From positions 1-64,000 of the forward strand of contig NZ_LMHY01000030.1 in the NCBI RefSeq assembly GCF_001429045.1: 64,000 nucleotides of DNA. Reading direction: 5' to 3'. Source of the DNA: Pseudomonas sp. Root71. GTDB lineage: Bacteria > Pseudomonadota > Gammaproteobacteria > Pseudomonadales > Pseudomonadaceae. The position numbers were made by a program, and so were the translations under genes. Shown piece by piece: positions 1 through 7,754 of the stretch. The stretch's first letter is position 1. Each line of letters starts with the position of its first letter. The notes below the pieces were generated by a model. It had not been told where the DNA came from, searched no databases, and worked only from the letters and a program-made list of their open reading frames with translations.

Positions 1-21
1 TCTCTCATCAGCGGGAGGCGA

Positions 22-49
22 ATTCTACAGCGTTACACGCTGCTGTCAA
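22..49 (-). promoter_or_regulatory. Strong sigma-70 promoter, rRNA-operon type (P2)
   Basis: On the minus strand this reads TTGACA, 16-nt spacer, TAGAAT, followed by a GC-rich discriminator and CTCCCGCTGATGAGAGA running off the window. The layout and surrounding sequence match what I remember of leaders upstream of 16S rRNA in Pseudomonas. The transcribed gene lies beyond the left edge, so the rrn assignment is inference; the promoter elements are directly visible. Confidence 0.7.
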
Positions 50-167
50 CACCTCTTTTTCAACTCCCTTTCGGCTTCGATGAACTGAAGCAACCTGCTG
101 CCGAAAACTGCGTAACTCTTTGTTTATCAAGGAGTTTTCCGTTTCGACTGCGCCGGAAGTGGGGCGA

Positions 168-195
168 ATTATAGGCCTCCAGAATCTGCCGTCAA
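168..195 (-). promoter_or_regulatory. Strong sigma-70 promoter, rRNA-operon type (P1)
   Basis: On the minus strand this reads TTGACG, 16-nt spacer, TATAAT, about 146 bp upstream of a second near-consensus promoter in the same direction. Tandem leftward promoters with 16-nt spacers and no coding sequence between them are typical of an rRNA operon front end. The element begins just after the msrQ stop codon, so msrQ transcripts would read into it. Confidence 0.7.
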
Positions 196-202
196 CCACT
201 AT

Positions 203-823
203 TTACGCCTTTTTGGCAGAAGAGCCCTTTTTAGCCATTAGACGCGGGATTCGACGCGCCAAAGGCGGTAGCCGCAGCACTAACAGTAATGCACCTGTAG
301 ATGCATAGATCACCCACTCCTTCAGGTCGGCGCGCACAATCCAGAGCATATGCAGTAATCCAAGCCCGAGAATGACATACGCCAAGCGATGCAACTTCTT
401 CCAGCGGGCACCCAATCGTCGCTGACTGTATCGATTGGAAGTCACCGCCAATGCCAGCAAACCAAGAAAACCCAGCCCCCCTACAATAATGTAAGGCCGC
501 TTGCGCAACTCGACACCCAGCTGCGACCAATCAAACCCAAGTATGAATGCGCAATAACTACTGAGGTGGAGCAGCACATAGGCAAAGCACCACAATCCCA
601 ACTGTCGCCGCACGACATTCCACCCTGCCCAACCCGTGAGTTTCTGCAAAGGCGTCAAACTCAAGATGACGAGCAGCAGAACAAGCGCCCCCAAACCCAG
701 CCGGTCGACCAGCACCTTGCCCGGATCCGGCCCGAGAACATCCTCCAGGGCCTGGTACAACCACAGCAGCGGCCACACCAGCACCACGACAAAGACACCG
801 ACACGCCAAAACGGATAGCGCAT
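203..823 (-). CDS. msrQ: MsrQ, haem-binding membrane subunit of periplasmic methionine sulfoxide reductase
   Basis: A 206-residue inner-membrane protein with about six hydrophobic helices, starting MRYPFWRVGVFVVVLVW. It belongs to the YedZ/ferric-reductase-like family, which binds b-type haem and passes electrons from the quinone pool or flavin to MsrP in the periplasm. Helix-borne histidines such as VLLHLSSY and KLHRLAYV fit the haem ligands. The start overlaps the msrP stop by one base (TGATG on the minus strand), so the two are translationally coupled. The length is normal for the family. After the stop there is no gene before the left edge, only promoters facing left. Confidence 0.95.
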   Translation of the reverse strand: MRYPFWRVGVFVVVLVWPLLWLYQALEDVLGPDPGKVLVDRLGLGALVLLLVILSLTPLQKLTGWAGWNVVRRQLGLWCFAYVLLHLSSYCAFILGFDWSQLGVELRKRPYIIVGGLGFLGLLALAVTSNRYSQRRLGARWKKLHRLAYVILGLGLLHMLWIVRADLKEWVIYASTGALLLVLRLPPLARRIPRLMAKKGSSAKKA

Positions 824-1836
824 CAGTAGTTCTTCCTCAGGTCGAGCCCCGTATATAGAGAGGCGACTTCCTCTGAATAGCCGTTGAACAATTGCGTGTC
901 GCGCACATTGGGCTTGAACAAGCCACTAGGCAGGCGGCGCTCACGGGCCTGAGTCCAGCGAGGATGATCAACGGTGGGATTCACGTTCGCATAAAAGCCA
1001 TATTCATCCGCCGCAATGCTCTGCCAGGTGGTTTTCGGCTGCTCGCCGACCAGACTGATGCGCACGATGGACTTGATACTTTTGAACCCGTACTTCCAGG
1101 GCACGACCAGACGCAACGGCGCGCCGTTCTGATTTGGCAATACACGCCCGTACATGCCGACCGCAAGAATCGCCAACGGACTCATGGCCTCATCCAGTCG
1201 CAGCCCCTCTATATAAGGCCAGTCGATCAAGGCAAAACCGGAGCGCTGGCCCGGCATGCTTTTGGGATCCTGCAGGGTTTCGAAGCGGATGAATCTGGCT
1301 TTCGAGGTCGGCTCTACCTCCTTGAGCAAAGCCGAGAGCGGGAAACCGATCCAGGGAATGACCATCGACCAGGCTTCCACGCAGCGCAGTCGGTAGATTC
1401 GCTCCTCCAGCTGATACGGTTTCATGAAGTCTTCGAGGGCATACCGCCCGGGCTTGCCCACCTCCCCATCCACCACCACAGACCACGGTTCAGTCTTCAG
1501 CGTGCCGGCATTCGCAGCCGGATCACCTTTATCAGTGCCGAACTCGTAGAAGTTGTTGTAGTGGGTCGCGTCCTTGAACGGCGTGATCGCCTCATCCTTG
1601 ACGACAACTGCCCCCCACTTGACCGAGGAAAGTTTTTCGCTGAACCAGACAGGCGCCTTGCCTGGCTCGACATCCGCATAACGCGCCACATCGTCGGCAG
1701 CCGCCCACCGAGGAAGACCGCTCACGGCCAAACCGGTAACAGCAACACTCAATACATTGCGTCGAGAAAGATAGATGGATTCAGGCGTGACATCCGACTC
1801 ATGGCAGTCGGATGCTTTAGGGACTTTGATCAGCAT
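823..1836 (-). CDS. msrP: MsrP, molybdopterin-dependent periplasmic protein-methionine-sulfoxide reductase
   Basis: A 337-residue catalytic subunit of the MsrPQ system, which reduces methionine sulfoxide in periplasmic proteins after oxidative or hypochlorite stress. A twin-arginine export signal is visible near residues 24-48 (YLSRRNVLSVAVTG, ending WAAA). The sulfite-oxidase fold follows, with the molybdenum-ligating cysteine in RLRCVEAWSMVIPW. The start is ATG, and the gene is followed directly by msrQ. No regulator such as a hypochlorite two-component pair is next to it here. Family assignment is secure; substrate range is from family knowledge. Confidence 0.96.
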   Translation of the reverse strand: MLIKVPKASDCHESDVTPESIYLSRRNVLSVAVTGLAVSGLPRWAAADDVARYADVEPGKAPVWFSEKLSSVKWGAVVVKDEAITPFKDATHYNNFYEFGTDKGDPAANAGTLKTEPWSVVVDGEVGKPGRYALEDFMKPYQLEERIYRLRCVEAWSMVIPWIGFPLSALLKEVEPTSKARFIRFETLQDPKSMPGQRSGFALIDWPYIEGLRLDEAMSPLAILAVGMYGRVLPNQNGAPLRLVVPWKYGFKSIKSIVRISLVGEQPKTTWQSIAADEYGFYANVNPTVDHPRWTQARERRLPSGLFKPNVRDTQLFNGYSEEVASLYTGLDLRKNY

Positions 1837-1899
1837 GGCTACTCCGCAGTATTGGAGAACAGATGCACCAACAGACTGCGGAGTATGAGGGAAATTACA

Positions 1900-2757
1900 T
1901 CACTCGACGCTTTTACGCCGACGAAGATGTAGCAGGTATTGAACCGGACCGGACGCGGCATAGGCGAGGAAGACCAGCAGCAGGATGCGCGGCGGATCAC
2001 TGAAAACAACCGCGAACACCAACACTACTGCGAGAATCGCCACGAAAGGCACTCGCCCCTTCAGGTCCAGTTCCTTGAAGCTGTTGTACTTGATGTTGCT
2101 GACCATCAGCATGCCGGCCGCCGCCACCATCAGCGCAACCAGGAAAGACATCTTGGAACCCTGGATGCCGTAGTCGCTGAACGCCCAGACGATACCTGCA
2201 ACCACACCTGCAGCGGCAGGGCTGGCCAGACCGATGAAGTAGCGCTTGTCCGCGGTGCCGACCTGGGTGTTGAAGCGTGCGAGACGCAATGCCGCGCCCG
2301 CCACATAGATGAAGGCGACCATCCAGCCAACCTTGCCCATGTCACCCAAGGCCCAACCGAAAGCCAGCAATGCAGGGGCAACACCAAAGGCAACCATGTC
2401 CGACAACGAGTCGTACTCGGCACCGAAGGCACTCTGGGTATTGGTCATGCGAGCCACGCGCCCATCAAGACCATCGAGCACCATGGCGACAAAAATCGCG
2501 ATGGCCGCGAACGCGAAATACTTGCTCGCATTGGCCGAGTCACCAGCACTCAAGGCCGCCTGGGCACTCATCGAGTTGATGATGGAATAGAACCCTGCGA
2601 ACAGGTTCGCAGTAGTGAACAGATTCGGCAGAAGATAGATACCACGATGCCGGACTTTACGACCTTCCGCGTCATGCCCTTCTTCGACATGCTCATCGAT
2701 GGGCAGCAGGCTTTCGGCGTCAGAAGCCTGGTTTGGCTCTTCGGGGCGTTCGCTCAT
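1900..2757 (-). CDS. pssA: CDP-diacylglycerol--serine O-phosphatidyltransferase
   Basis: An integral membrane enzyme making phosphatidylserine, the precursor of phosphatidylethanolamine, from CDP-diacylglycerol and serine. The CDP-alcohol phosphotransferase signature is intact: DGLDGRVARM, then G and two spaced aspartates in AFGAEYDSLSD. About eight hydrophobic segments follow a ~45-residue acidic N-terminal extension. Two ATG codons are possible, 2763 and 2757. The second is chosen because AAGG lies 8 bases ahead of it and only 2 ahead of the first. Product 285 residues. It sits upstream of ilvC on the same strand but is separated by a terminator. Confidence 0.93.
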   Translation of the reverse strand: MSERPEEPNQASDAESLLPIDEHVEEGHDAEGRKVRHRGIYLLPNLFTTANLFAGFYSIINSMSAQAALSAGDSANASKYFAFAAIAIFVAMVLDGLDGRVARMTNTQSAFGAEYDSLSDMVAFGVAPALLAFGWALGDMGKVGWMVAFIYVAGAALRLARFNTQVGTADKRYFIGLASPAAAGVVAGIVWAFSDYGIQGSKMSFLVALMVAAAGMLMVSNIKYNSFKELDLKGRVPFVAILAVVLVFAVVFSDPPRILLLVFLAYAASGPVQYLLHLRRRKSVE

Positions 2758-2858
2758 GGACATTACCTTGCAACGGGGTGGAAAGTTTGGACAGGTGTCT
2801 GGGACGACGGTTCGGCCGCAAACGATGCAGCTTTATACCAGAACCGGCCCCCCAAACG

Positions 2859-2885
2859 AAAAAACGCGGCCTAAGCCGCGTTTTT
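2859..2885 (-). terminator. Rho-independent terminator after ilvC
   Basis: Hairpin ACGCGGC-CTAA-GCCGCGT (2864-2881) with a run of A on the left and T on the right, so it can stop transcripts from either strand. It lies 17 bases past the ilvC stop and separates the ilvBNC operon from pssA. Confidence 0.85.
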
Positions 2886-2901
2886 CGTACAAGTGCGTGA
2901 C

Positions 2902-3918
2902 TTAGTTCTTGGCTTTGTCGACGATCTTGTTGGCACCGATCCACGGCATCATGGAGCGCAGTTGCTCGCCGATGATTTCGATACCGTGAGCGGCGTTGTT
3001 ACGACGCTTGGCGGTCATCGAAGGATAGCCGGTAGCGCCTTCGCTGATGAACATCTTGGCGTATTCGCCGTCCTGAATACGTTTCAGGGCGTTGCGCATG
3101 GCCTGACGGGATTCGGCGTTGATGACTTCAGGGCCGGTCACGTACTCGCCGTATTCGGCATTGTTGGAGATCGAGTAGTTCATGTTGGCGATACCGCCTT
3201 CGTACATGAGGTCAACGATCAGCTTCAGTTCGTGCAGGCACTCGAAGTAGGCCATTTCCGGCGCGTAGCCAGCTTCAACCAGGGTTTCGAAACCGGCCTT
3301 GACCAGCTCAACGGTACCACCGCACAGAACGGCTTGTTCGCCGAACAGGTCGGTTTCAGTCTCGTCCTTGAAGGTGGTTTCGATGATGCCGGTACGACCG
3401 CCGCCAACGCCGGCAGCGTAGGACAGAGCGACGTTCTTGGCGTTGCCCGAGGCGTCCTGGTAGATAGCGATCAGGTCAGGGATACCGCCGCCCTTCACGA
3501 ACTCGGAACGCACGGTGTGGCCTGGAGCCTTCGGCGCGATCATGATCACGTCGAGGTCAGCGCGCGGCACAACCTGGTTGTAGTGGATCGCGAAGCCGTG
3601 GGAGAAGGCCAGGGTGGCGCCTTTCTTGATGTTCGGCTCGATTTCGTTCTTGTACAGGGAGGACTGGAATTCGTCCGGGGTCAGGATCATGACCAGGTCG
3701 GCAGCCGCAACAGCGGAAGCAACGTCGGTCACTTTCAGGCCGTGGGCTTCAGCCTTGGCAACGGTGGCCGAGCCTTTACGCAGACCGACAGTCACGTCAA
3801 CGCCGGAGTCTTTCAGGTTGCACGCTTGAGCGTGGCCCTGGGAACCGTAACCGATGATGGCAACTTTCTTGCCCTGGATGATCGACAGGTCGCAGTCTTT
3901 ATCGTAGAAAACTTTCAT
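2902..3918 (-). CDS. ilvC: Ketol-acid reductoisomerase (NADP+)
   Basis: The second enzyme of isoleucine, valine and leucine synthesis: it isomerises and reduces acetolactate or acetohydroxybutyrate with NADPH and Mg2+. At 338 residues this is the short class I form. The Rossmann motif GYGSQGHAQA lies at about residues 24-33, and the metal-binding helical C-terminal domain follows, with DETETDLFGEQ and ECLHELKLIVD. The ATG start has GGGGAA ahead of it. It is the last gene of ilvB-ilvN-ilvC, 45 bases after ilvN, and ends at a clear terminator. Confidence 0.98.
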   Translation of the reverse strand: MKVFYDKDCDLSIIQGKKVAIIGYGSQGHAQACNLKDSGVDVTVGLRKGSATVAKAEAHGLKVTDVASAVAAADLVMILTPDEFQSSLYKNEIEPNIKKGATLAFSHGFAIHYNQVVPRADLDVIMIAPKAPGHTVRSEFVKGGGIPDLIAIYQDASGNAKNVALSYAAGVGGGRTGIIETTFKDETETDLFGEQAVLCGGTVELVKAGFETLVEAGYAPEMAYFECLHELKLIVDLMYEGGIANMNYSISNNAEYGEYVTGPEVINAESRQAMRNALKRIQDGEYAKMFISEGATGYPSMTAKRRNNAAHGIEIIGEQLRSMMPWIGANKIVDKAKN

Positions 3919-3963
3919 GAATTTCCCCTATATCAGGCCGTTCAGGCCGTTCGCTAATTTGGT

Positions 3964-4455
3964 TTAGATGCTGAGTACTTTGTCGCCGCGGGCAATGCCG
4001 GTCACGCCGCTACGGACGGTCTCCAGAATCGAGGCGGTGCCAATGGACTGAATGAAGCTGTCGAGCTTGTCGCTGGTACCGGTCAGTTGAACGGTATACA
4101 CGCTGGCGCTGACATCGACGATCTGTCCACGGTAAATATCGGTAGTGCGCTTGATCTCGGCACGCTGGGCGCCGGTGGCCTTGACCTTGACCAGCATCAG
4201 TTCGCGCTCGATGTGAGCACTCTCCGACAGGTCGACCAGTTTTACCACTTCGATCAGCTTGTTCAGGTTCTTGGTGATCTGCTCGATGACTTCATCGTGA
4301 CCAACCGTGGTGAGCGTCAGACGCGACAGGGTCGGGTCTTCGGTCGGGGCCACGGTCAGGCTTTCGATGTTGTAGTTGCGCTGCGAGAACAGGCCAACCA
4401 CACGAGACAGAGCACCGGGTTCGTTTTCCAGAAGCAAGGAAATAATGTGCCGCAT
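3964..4455 (-). CDS. ilvN: Acetolactate synthase small (regulatory) subunit
   Basis: A 163-residue regulatory subunit that binds the catalytic subunit and confers valine feedback inhibition. The N-terminal ACT domain begins MRHIISLLLENEPGALSRV; a C-terminal ACT-like domain includes TGTSDKLDSFIQSI. The ATG at 4455 is chosen over an upstream in-frame codon because it fits the family start and lies 2 bases after the ilvB stop. It is called IlvH when the E. coli isozyme III naming is used; the sequence is closest to that type. Confidence 0.96.
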   Translation of the reverse strand: MRHIISLLLENEPGALSRVVGLFSQRNYNIESLTVAPTEDPTLSRLTLTTVGHDEVIEQITKNLNKLIEVVKLVDLSESAHIERELMLVKVKATGAQRAEIKRTTDIYRGQIVDVSASVYTVQLTGTSDKLDSFIQSIGTASILETVRSGVTGIARGDKVLSI

Positions 4456-4457
4456 GA

Positions 4458-6191
4458 TTAGGTACGCTCCGTCTTGCTCAGCCACATATCGCGCATGGAG
4501 CCGTCTTTGATCTGCATCGGGTAGACGTGCTCGCTGGTATCGACCGAAATATCGATCACCACCAGGCGATCTTTCATGGCGAACGCTTCTTCCATCTTCG
4601 ACTTCAAATCTTTCGATTCAGTGATGCGCACGCCAACGTGGCCATAGGCTTCAGCCAGCTTGACGAAGTCAGGCAACGACTCCATGTAGGAGTGCGAGTG
4701 ACGGCTGCCATAGCTCATGTCCTGCCACTGGCGAACCATACCCAGAACGCCGTTGTTCAGAATGACGATTTTTACCGGCAAACCGTATTGCAGACAGGTG
4801 GACAGTTCCTGGATGTTCATCTGGATACTGCCTTCGCCCGTTACACAGGCGACGTCGGCATCCGGGTAGCTCAACTGAATGCCCATGGCCGCCGGGAAAC
4901 CGAAGCCCATGGTGCCCAGGCCACCGGAGTTGATCCAGCGGTTCGGCTTGTTGAACTTGTAGTACTGCGCAGCAAACATCTGGTGCTGGCCCACGTCGGA
5001 GGTCACAAAGGCGTCGCCATTGGTCACTTCGCACAGGGTTTCGATCACGGTCTGCGGCTTGATCTTGCTGCCGTCGCCCTTGTCATACGGGAACAGGCCG
5101 CGATCACCGCGCCACTCGTCAACCTGCTTCCACCAGCTGGCAACGGATTCCTTGTTCGGGGTCTCGCCGATTTCCTTGAGGATCGCGACCATTTCGGTCA
5201 GGACACTCTCAACCGGACCCACGATAGGCACGTCGGCCTTGATGGTCTTGGAGATCGAAGCCGGGTCGATGTCGATGTGAATGATCTTGGCGTTCGGGCA
5301 GAACTTCGACGCGCCGTTGATGACACGGTCGTCGAAACGTGCGCCGACAGCGAGGATCACGTCAGCATGGTGCATCGCCAGGTTGGCGGTGTAGCTGCCG
5401 TGCATGCCGAGCATGCCGATGAACTGACGGTCGGTGCCAGGGAAGCCACCGAGGCCCATCAGAGTATTGGTCACTGGCAGGTTGAGCATCTTCGCCAGTT
5501 CGGTCAGTGGTGCGGAACCACCGCCGAGGATCACGCCGCCGCCCGAATACAACACAGGACGCTTGGCCGCCAGGAGCATTTCTGCCGCCTTGCGGATTTG
5601 ACCGGAGTGACCGCGAACAGCCGGGCTGTAGGAGCGCAACTTGGCTTTTTTCGGGAAGACGTATTCGAACTTCTCGGCCGGGTTGGTCATGTCTTTCGGA
5701 ATATCGACGACGACCGGACCAGGACGACCGGATTGCGCCAGGTAGAACGCCTTCTTCATGACTTCCGGGATTTCCGACGCGTGCTTGATCATGAAGCTGT
5801 GCTTCACGATCGGCCGGGAGATACCGATCATGTCGGTTTCCTGGAACGCATCGGTACCCACCATGGTGCTAGGCACCTGGCCGGAAATGATCACCATCGG
5901 AATGGAGTCCATGTAGGCGGTGGCGATACCGGTGATGGCGTTTGTTGCGCCAGGACCGGAAGTCACCAGTACCACACCGGCTTTACCGGTGGCACGGGCG
6001 TAGCCGTCAGCCATATGGGTAGCCGCTTGCTCGTGACGAACCAGGATGTGGGTCACTTCCGGTTCTTTGAACAGGGCATCGTAGACATGAAGAAGAGCAC
6101 CACCCGGGTACCCGTAGATATATTTGACGCCTTCGTCACGCAAGAAGCGGACGAGCATCTCACCGCCAGATAAAAGCTCCACGTTGCTCAC
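4458..6191 (-). CDS. ilvB: Acetolactate synthase large (catalytic) subunit, isozyme III type
   Basis: A ThDP-, FAD- and Mg-dependent enzyme condensing pyruvate with pyruvate or 2-oxobutyrate, the first common step to branched-chain amino acids. At 577 residues it has all three parts: the N-terminal ThDP-binding half (GYPGGALLHVYDAL with the catalytic Glu in RHEQAATHMADGYAR), a central FAD domain, and the C-terminal ThDP motif in GEGSIQMN followed by the usual LNNGVLGMVRQWQDM. The start is GTG, with GAGG a few bases ahead. It heads the ilvBNC operon behind a long leader. It is also called ilvI. Confidence 0.96.
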   Translation of the reverse strand: MSNVELLSGGEMLVRFLRDEGVKYIYGYPGGALLHVYDALFKEPEVTHILVRHEQAATHMADGYARATGKAGVVLVTSGPGATNAITGIATAYMDSIPMVIISGQVPSTMVGTDAFQETDMIGISRPIVKHSFMIKHASEIPEVMKKAFYLAQSGRPGPVVVDIPKDMTNPAEKFEYVFPKKAKLRSYSPAVRGHSGQIRKAAEMLLAAKRPVLYSGGGVILGGGSAPLTELAKMLNLPVTNTLMGLGGFPGTDRQFIGMLGMHGSYTANLAMHHADVILAVGARFDDRVINGASKFCPNAKIIHIDIDPASISKTIKADVPIVGPVESVLTEMVAILKEIGETPNKESVASWWKQVDEWRGDRGLFPYDKGDGSKIKPQTVIETLCEVTNGDAFVTSDVGQHQMFAAQYYKFNKPNRWINSGGLGTMGFGFPAAMGIQLSYPDADVACVTGEGSIQMNIQELSTCLQYGLPVKIVILNNGVLGMVRQWQDMSYGSRHSHSYMESLPDFVKLAEAYGHVGVRITESKDLKSKMEEAFAMKDRLVVIDISVDTSEHVYPMQIKDGSMRDMWLSKTERT

Positions 6192-6281
6192 CTCTAAAAC
6201 GCCAGAATACCGCCCACGAAAAATGGAACGGGTCTTAATAGGTTTACTTCTCGGCAGAGCATGAGCGACGGTGGTCGCCGA

Positions 6282-6398
6282 CTACGTCAGCACTGACTGA
6301 GCAAGTATTGGGATCGTCCCAAGTGTTGCGGGGCTTTCCCACCCAGCGCGAGGTAACGCGTTGCGGGTGTAACAGGTCGACGCGGATATGCGCCTCAT
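6282..6398 (-). CDS. Possible 38-codon leader ORF in the ilvB 5' region
   Basis: A small ORF inside the ilvB leader, ATG to TAG, ending TIPILAQSVLT. The tail contains Ile, Ile (ATA), Leu, Val and Leu codons within eleven, and the DNA around it forms short hairpins (TTGGGA-CGA-TCCCAA). That is what an attenuator peptide might look like, but the branched-chain codons are not in a strong run, there is no clear ribosome-binding site, and no U-tract terminator follows. Treat as a candidate only. Confidence 0.25.
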   Translation of the reverse strand: MRRISASTCYTRNALPRAGWESPATLGTIPILAQSVLT

Positions 6399-6493
6399 GA
6401 TCTGCTGAGAGGGTCTGCTTCTGGCAGTCCCTGTACAGCGGACTTTGGATTCTTCTGTTTCGTCCTTCGCAAGTCAAGTCGTCTATGTGCTTT

Positions 6494-6522
6494 ATTCTAC
6501 TAAGCGCATGAGAACGCAAGAA
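6494..6522 (-). promoter_or_regulatory. Putative ilvB promoter with ~295-nt leader
   Basis: The minus strand shows TTCTTG, a 17-base spacer and TAGAAT. A start near 6487 gives ilvBNC an untranslated leader of almost 300 bases. The rest of the 474-base gap (6192-6665) holds only a possible 38-codon ORF and a hairpin belonging to the upstream gene. The -10 box is good, the -35 weak. Confidence 0.45.
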
Positions 6523-6637
6523 AAAACCCGTAAATCAGCCCTGTGTTAGCTTCGATTGCGCAACTTTTAGCAAAAAATTGGCACGCGAATGCACTTACCT
6601 TGCAACGGCCGACAAAATAGACAGATATTGTGAACAA

Positions 6638-6657
6638 CTGCCAGCGGACGCTGGCAG
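6638..6657 (-). terminator. Hairpin terminator after the mrcB-TPR-yqcC operon
   Basis: A perfect 8-bp stem CTGCCAGC with loop GTCC (minus strand) lies 9 bases past the stop codon, followed by TTGTT. The T tract is short, so termination is likely but not certain. Confidence 0.6.
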
Positions 6658-6665
6658 CTTCTGGC

Positions 6666-7001
6666 TCAGCGGGACGCGGTAATCAGCTGATCGAATTCTT
6701 TGAGCAGCACCTGCAACTGCCGATCCCTACCCTGGACATTGCGCCCGGCAAAGACCATTTCAGCCATTTCCTGAATGCCCGAAGCGTTGGGTAGCGGCAA
6801 ATCCTGCTCGAGGATCATCTTCATGCGTGGCAGGAAGATCCATTGCAGCCACTGCTCGAAATCCAGTGTGTCGACCGAAAACGGCTCGACACTGGAAAGC
6901 GCTTCGGCAGAGGGCGAGACCTCATCCCACCATCCTTGCACCCGCAACTCGCGCTCGATCAACAACAGTTGATCGGCGATTTTCAGAAAGCGCGCATCCA
7001 T
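6666..7001 (-). CDS. YqcC family protein
   Basis: A 111-residue soluble protein of the YqcC/DUF446 family. Typical features are the FLKIADQLLLIERELR helix near the start and the FEQWLQWIFLPRMKMILEQ block in the middle. The molecular function of the family is not established. The ATG at 7001 overlaps the preceding gene's stop (ATGA), so it is coupled to the TPR lipoprotein, and it closes an operon that begins with mrcB. Confidence 0.85.
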   Translation of the reverse strand: MDARFLKIADQLLLIERELRVQGWWDEVSPSAEALSSVEPFSVDTLDFEQWLQWIFLPRMKMILEQDLPLPNASGIQEMAEMVFAGRNVQGRDRQLQVLLKEFDQLITASR

Positions 7002-7738
7002 CACAGCGTTACCTTGGCCTTCTGACGAGCCAATGCCGCGCCCTGGGAGTCACCCTGCTTTTCGCGCGCCTGGCCAATCAGCTCCCACAAGTTGGCCTGA
7101 AGGGCTGGACGGCCATTGGCAAGGGTCAGCCCACGGCGAGCGAACTGTTCGGCCTGGGCGGCATCGCCCTGAGACATGCGCACCTGGGCTAGCCGGTAAA
7201 GCACCTGCGGCTCACGCGGTGCAACGCGCTGGGCGCGTTCGAGGCTGGAGGAGGCACCATTAAGATCACCGCTCGCCTGTTGCTGTTGAGCGGTGGTCAG
7301 CAAAGCCAATACCGGGCCGTCCAACTGCTCGTCGGCAGAAAGTCCGCCCGAACTGGCCGATGGAATCCCGCTTGGCGACGACGGCATGCTGTAGCTGCCC
7401 TGATTGATCGGCGCCGATTGGACCGGCGACGTGTCAATCGGCCCCGGCGTGATCGGACCCGGCGTGATCGGCGTGGTGCTGATCGGCGTCGAAGTCGTTG
7501 CCGCGCCTGGCACCATCACCACTACGCCGCTGTCACCCTGCGCAATCGCCTGGGTCTGCGACTGCCCCTGCGCTGGGCGCTTGACGGTCGTCTGGCGGAA
7601 ACCGCCATTGGCCGAGATCCGCTCACTGTTGGACACGGCGGTGCCGGAGTCCACAACCGGAATCGAGCCACGTTGTACGCTGGAACAACCGCTGAGCAAA
7701 GCTACGGCGGCAACCGCTGGAATCAACCACTTGTTCAC
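7001..7738 (-). CDS. TPR-containing lipoprotein of the PBP1B operon
   Basis: A 245-residue exported lipoprotein. The signal peptide ends LLSGC, so the cysteine at about residue 18 would be lipidated, placing it in the outer membrane. A low-complexity linker rich in Thr, Pro and Ile follows (ITPGPITPGPIDTSP near residues 90-105). The C-terminal half holds TPR-like helices (LERAQRVAPREPQVLYRLAQV, AEQFARRGLTLANGRPALQ). The start is GTG. It lies 16 bases after mrcB, consistent with a helper role for PBP1B; a LpoP-like activator (known in P. aeruginosa as a TPR lipoprotein next to PBP1B) is the best inferred role. Confidence 0.85.
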   Translation of the reverse strand: MNKWLIPAVAAVALLSGCSSVQRGSIPVVDSGTAVSNSERISANGGFRQTTVKRPAQGQSQTQAIAQGDSGVVVMVPGAATTSTPISTTPITPGPITPGPIDTSPVQSAPINQGSYSMPSSPSGIPSASSGGLSADEQLDGPVLALLTTAQQQQASGDLNGASSSLERAQRVAPREPQVLYRLAQVRMSQGDAAQAEQFARRGLTLANGRPALQANLWELIGQAREKQGDSQGAALARQKAKVTL

Positions 7739-7754
7739 TTGAAACCCTCTTTGC

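Noticed and set aside
6244..6519. 91-codon ORF in the ilvB leader
   Set aside because: No start signal, no family resemblance, and it overlaps the putative promoter. It is better read as part of an untranslated leader.
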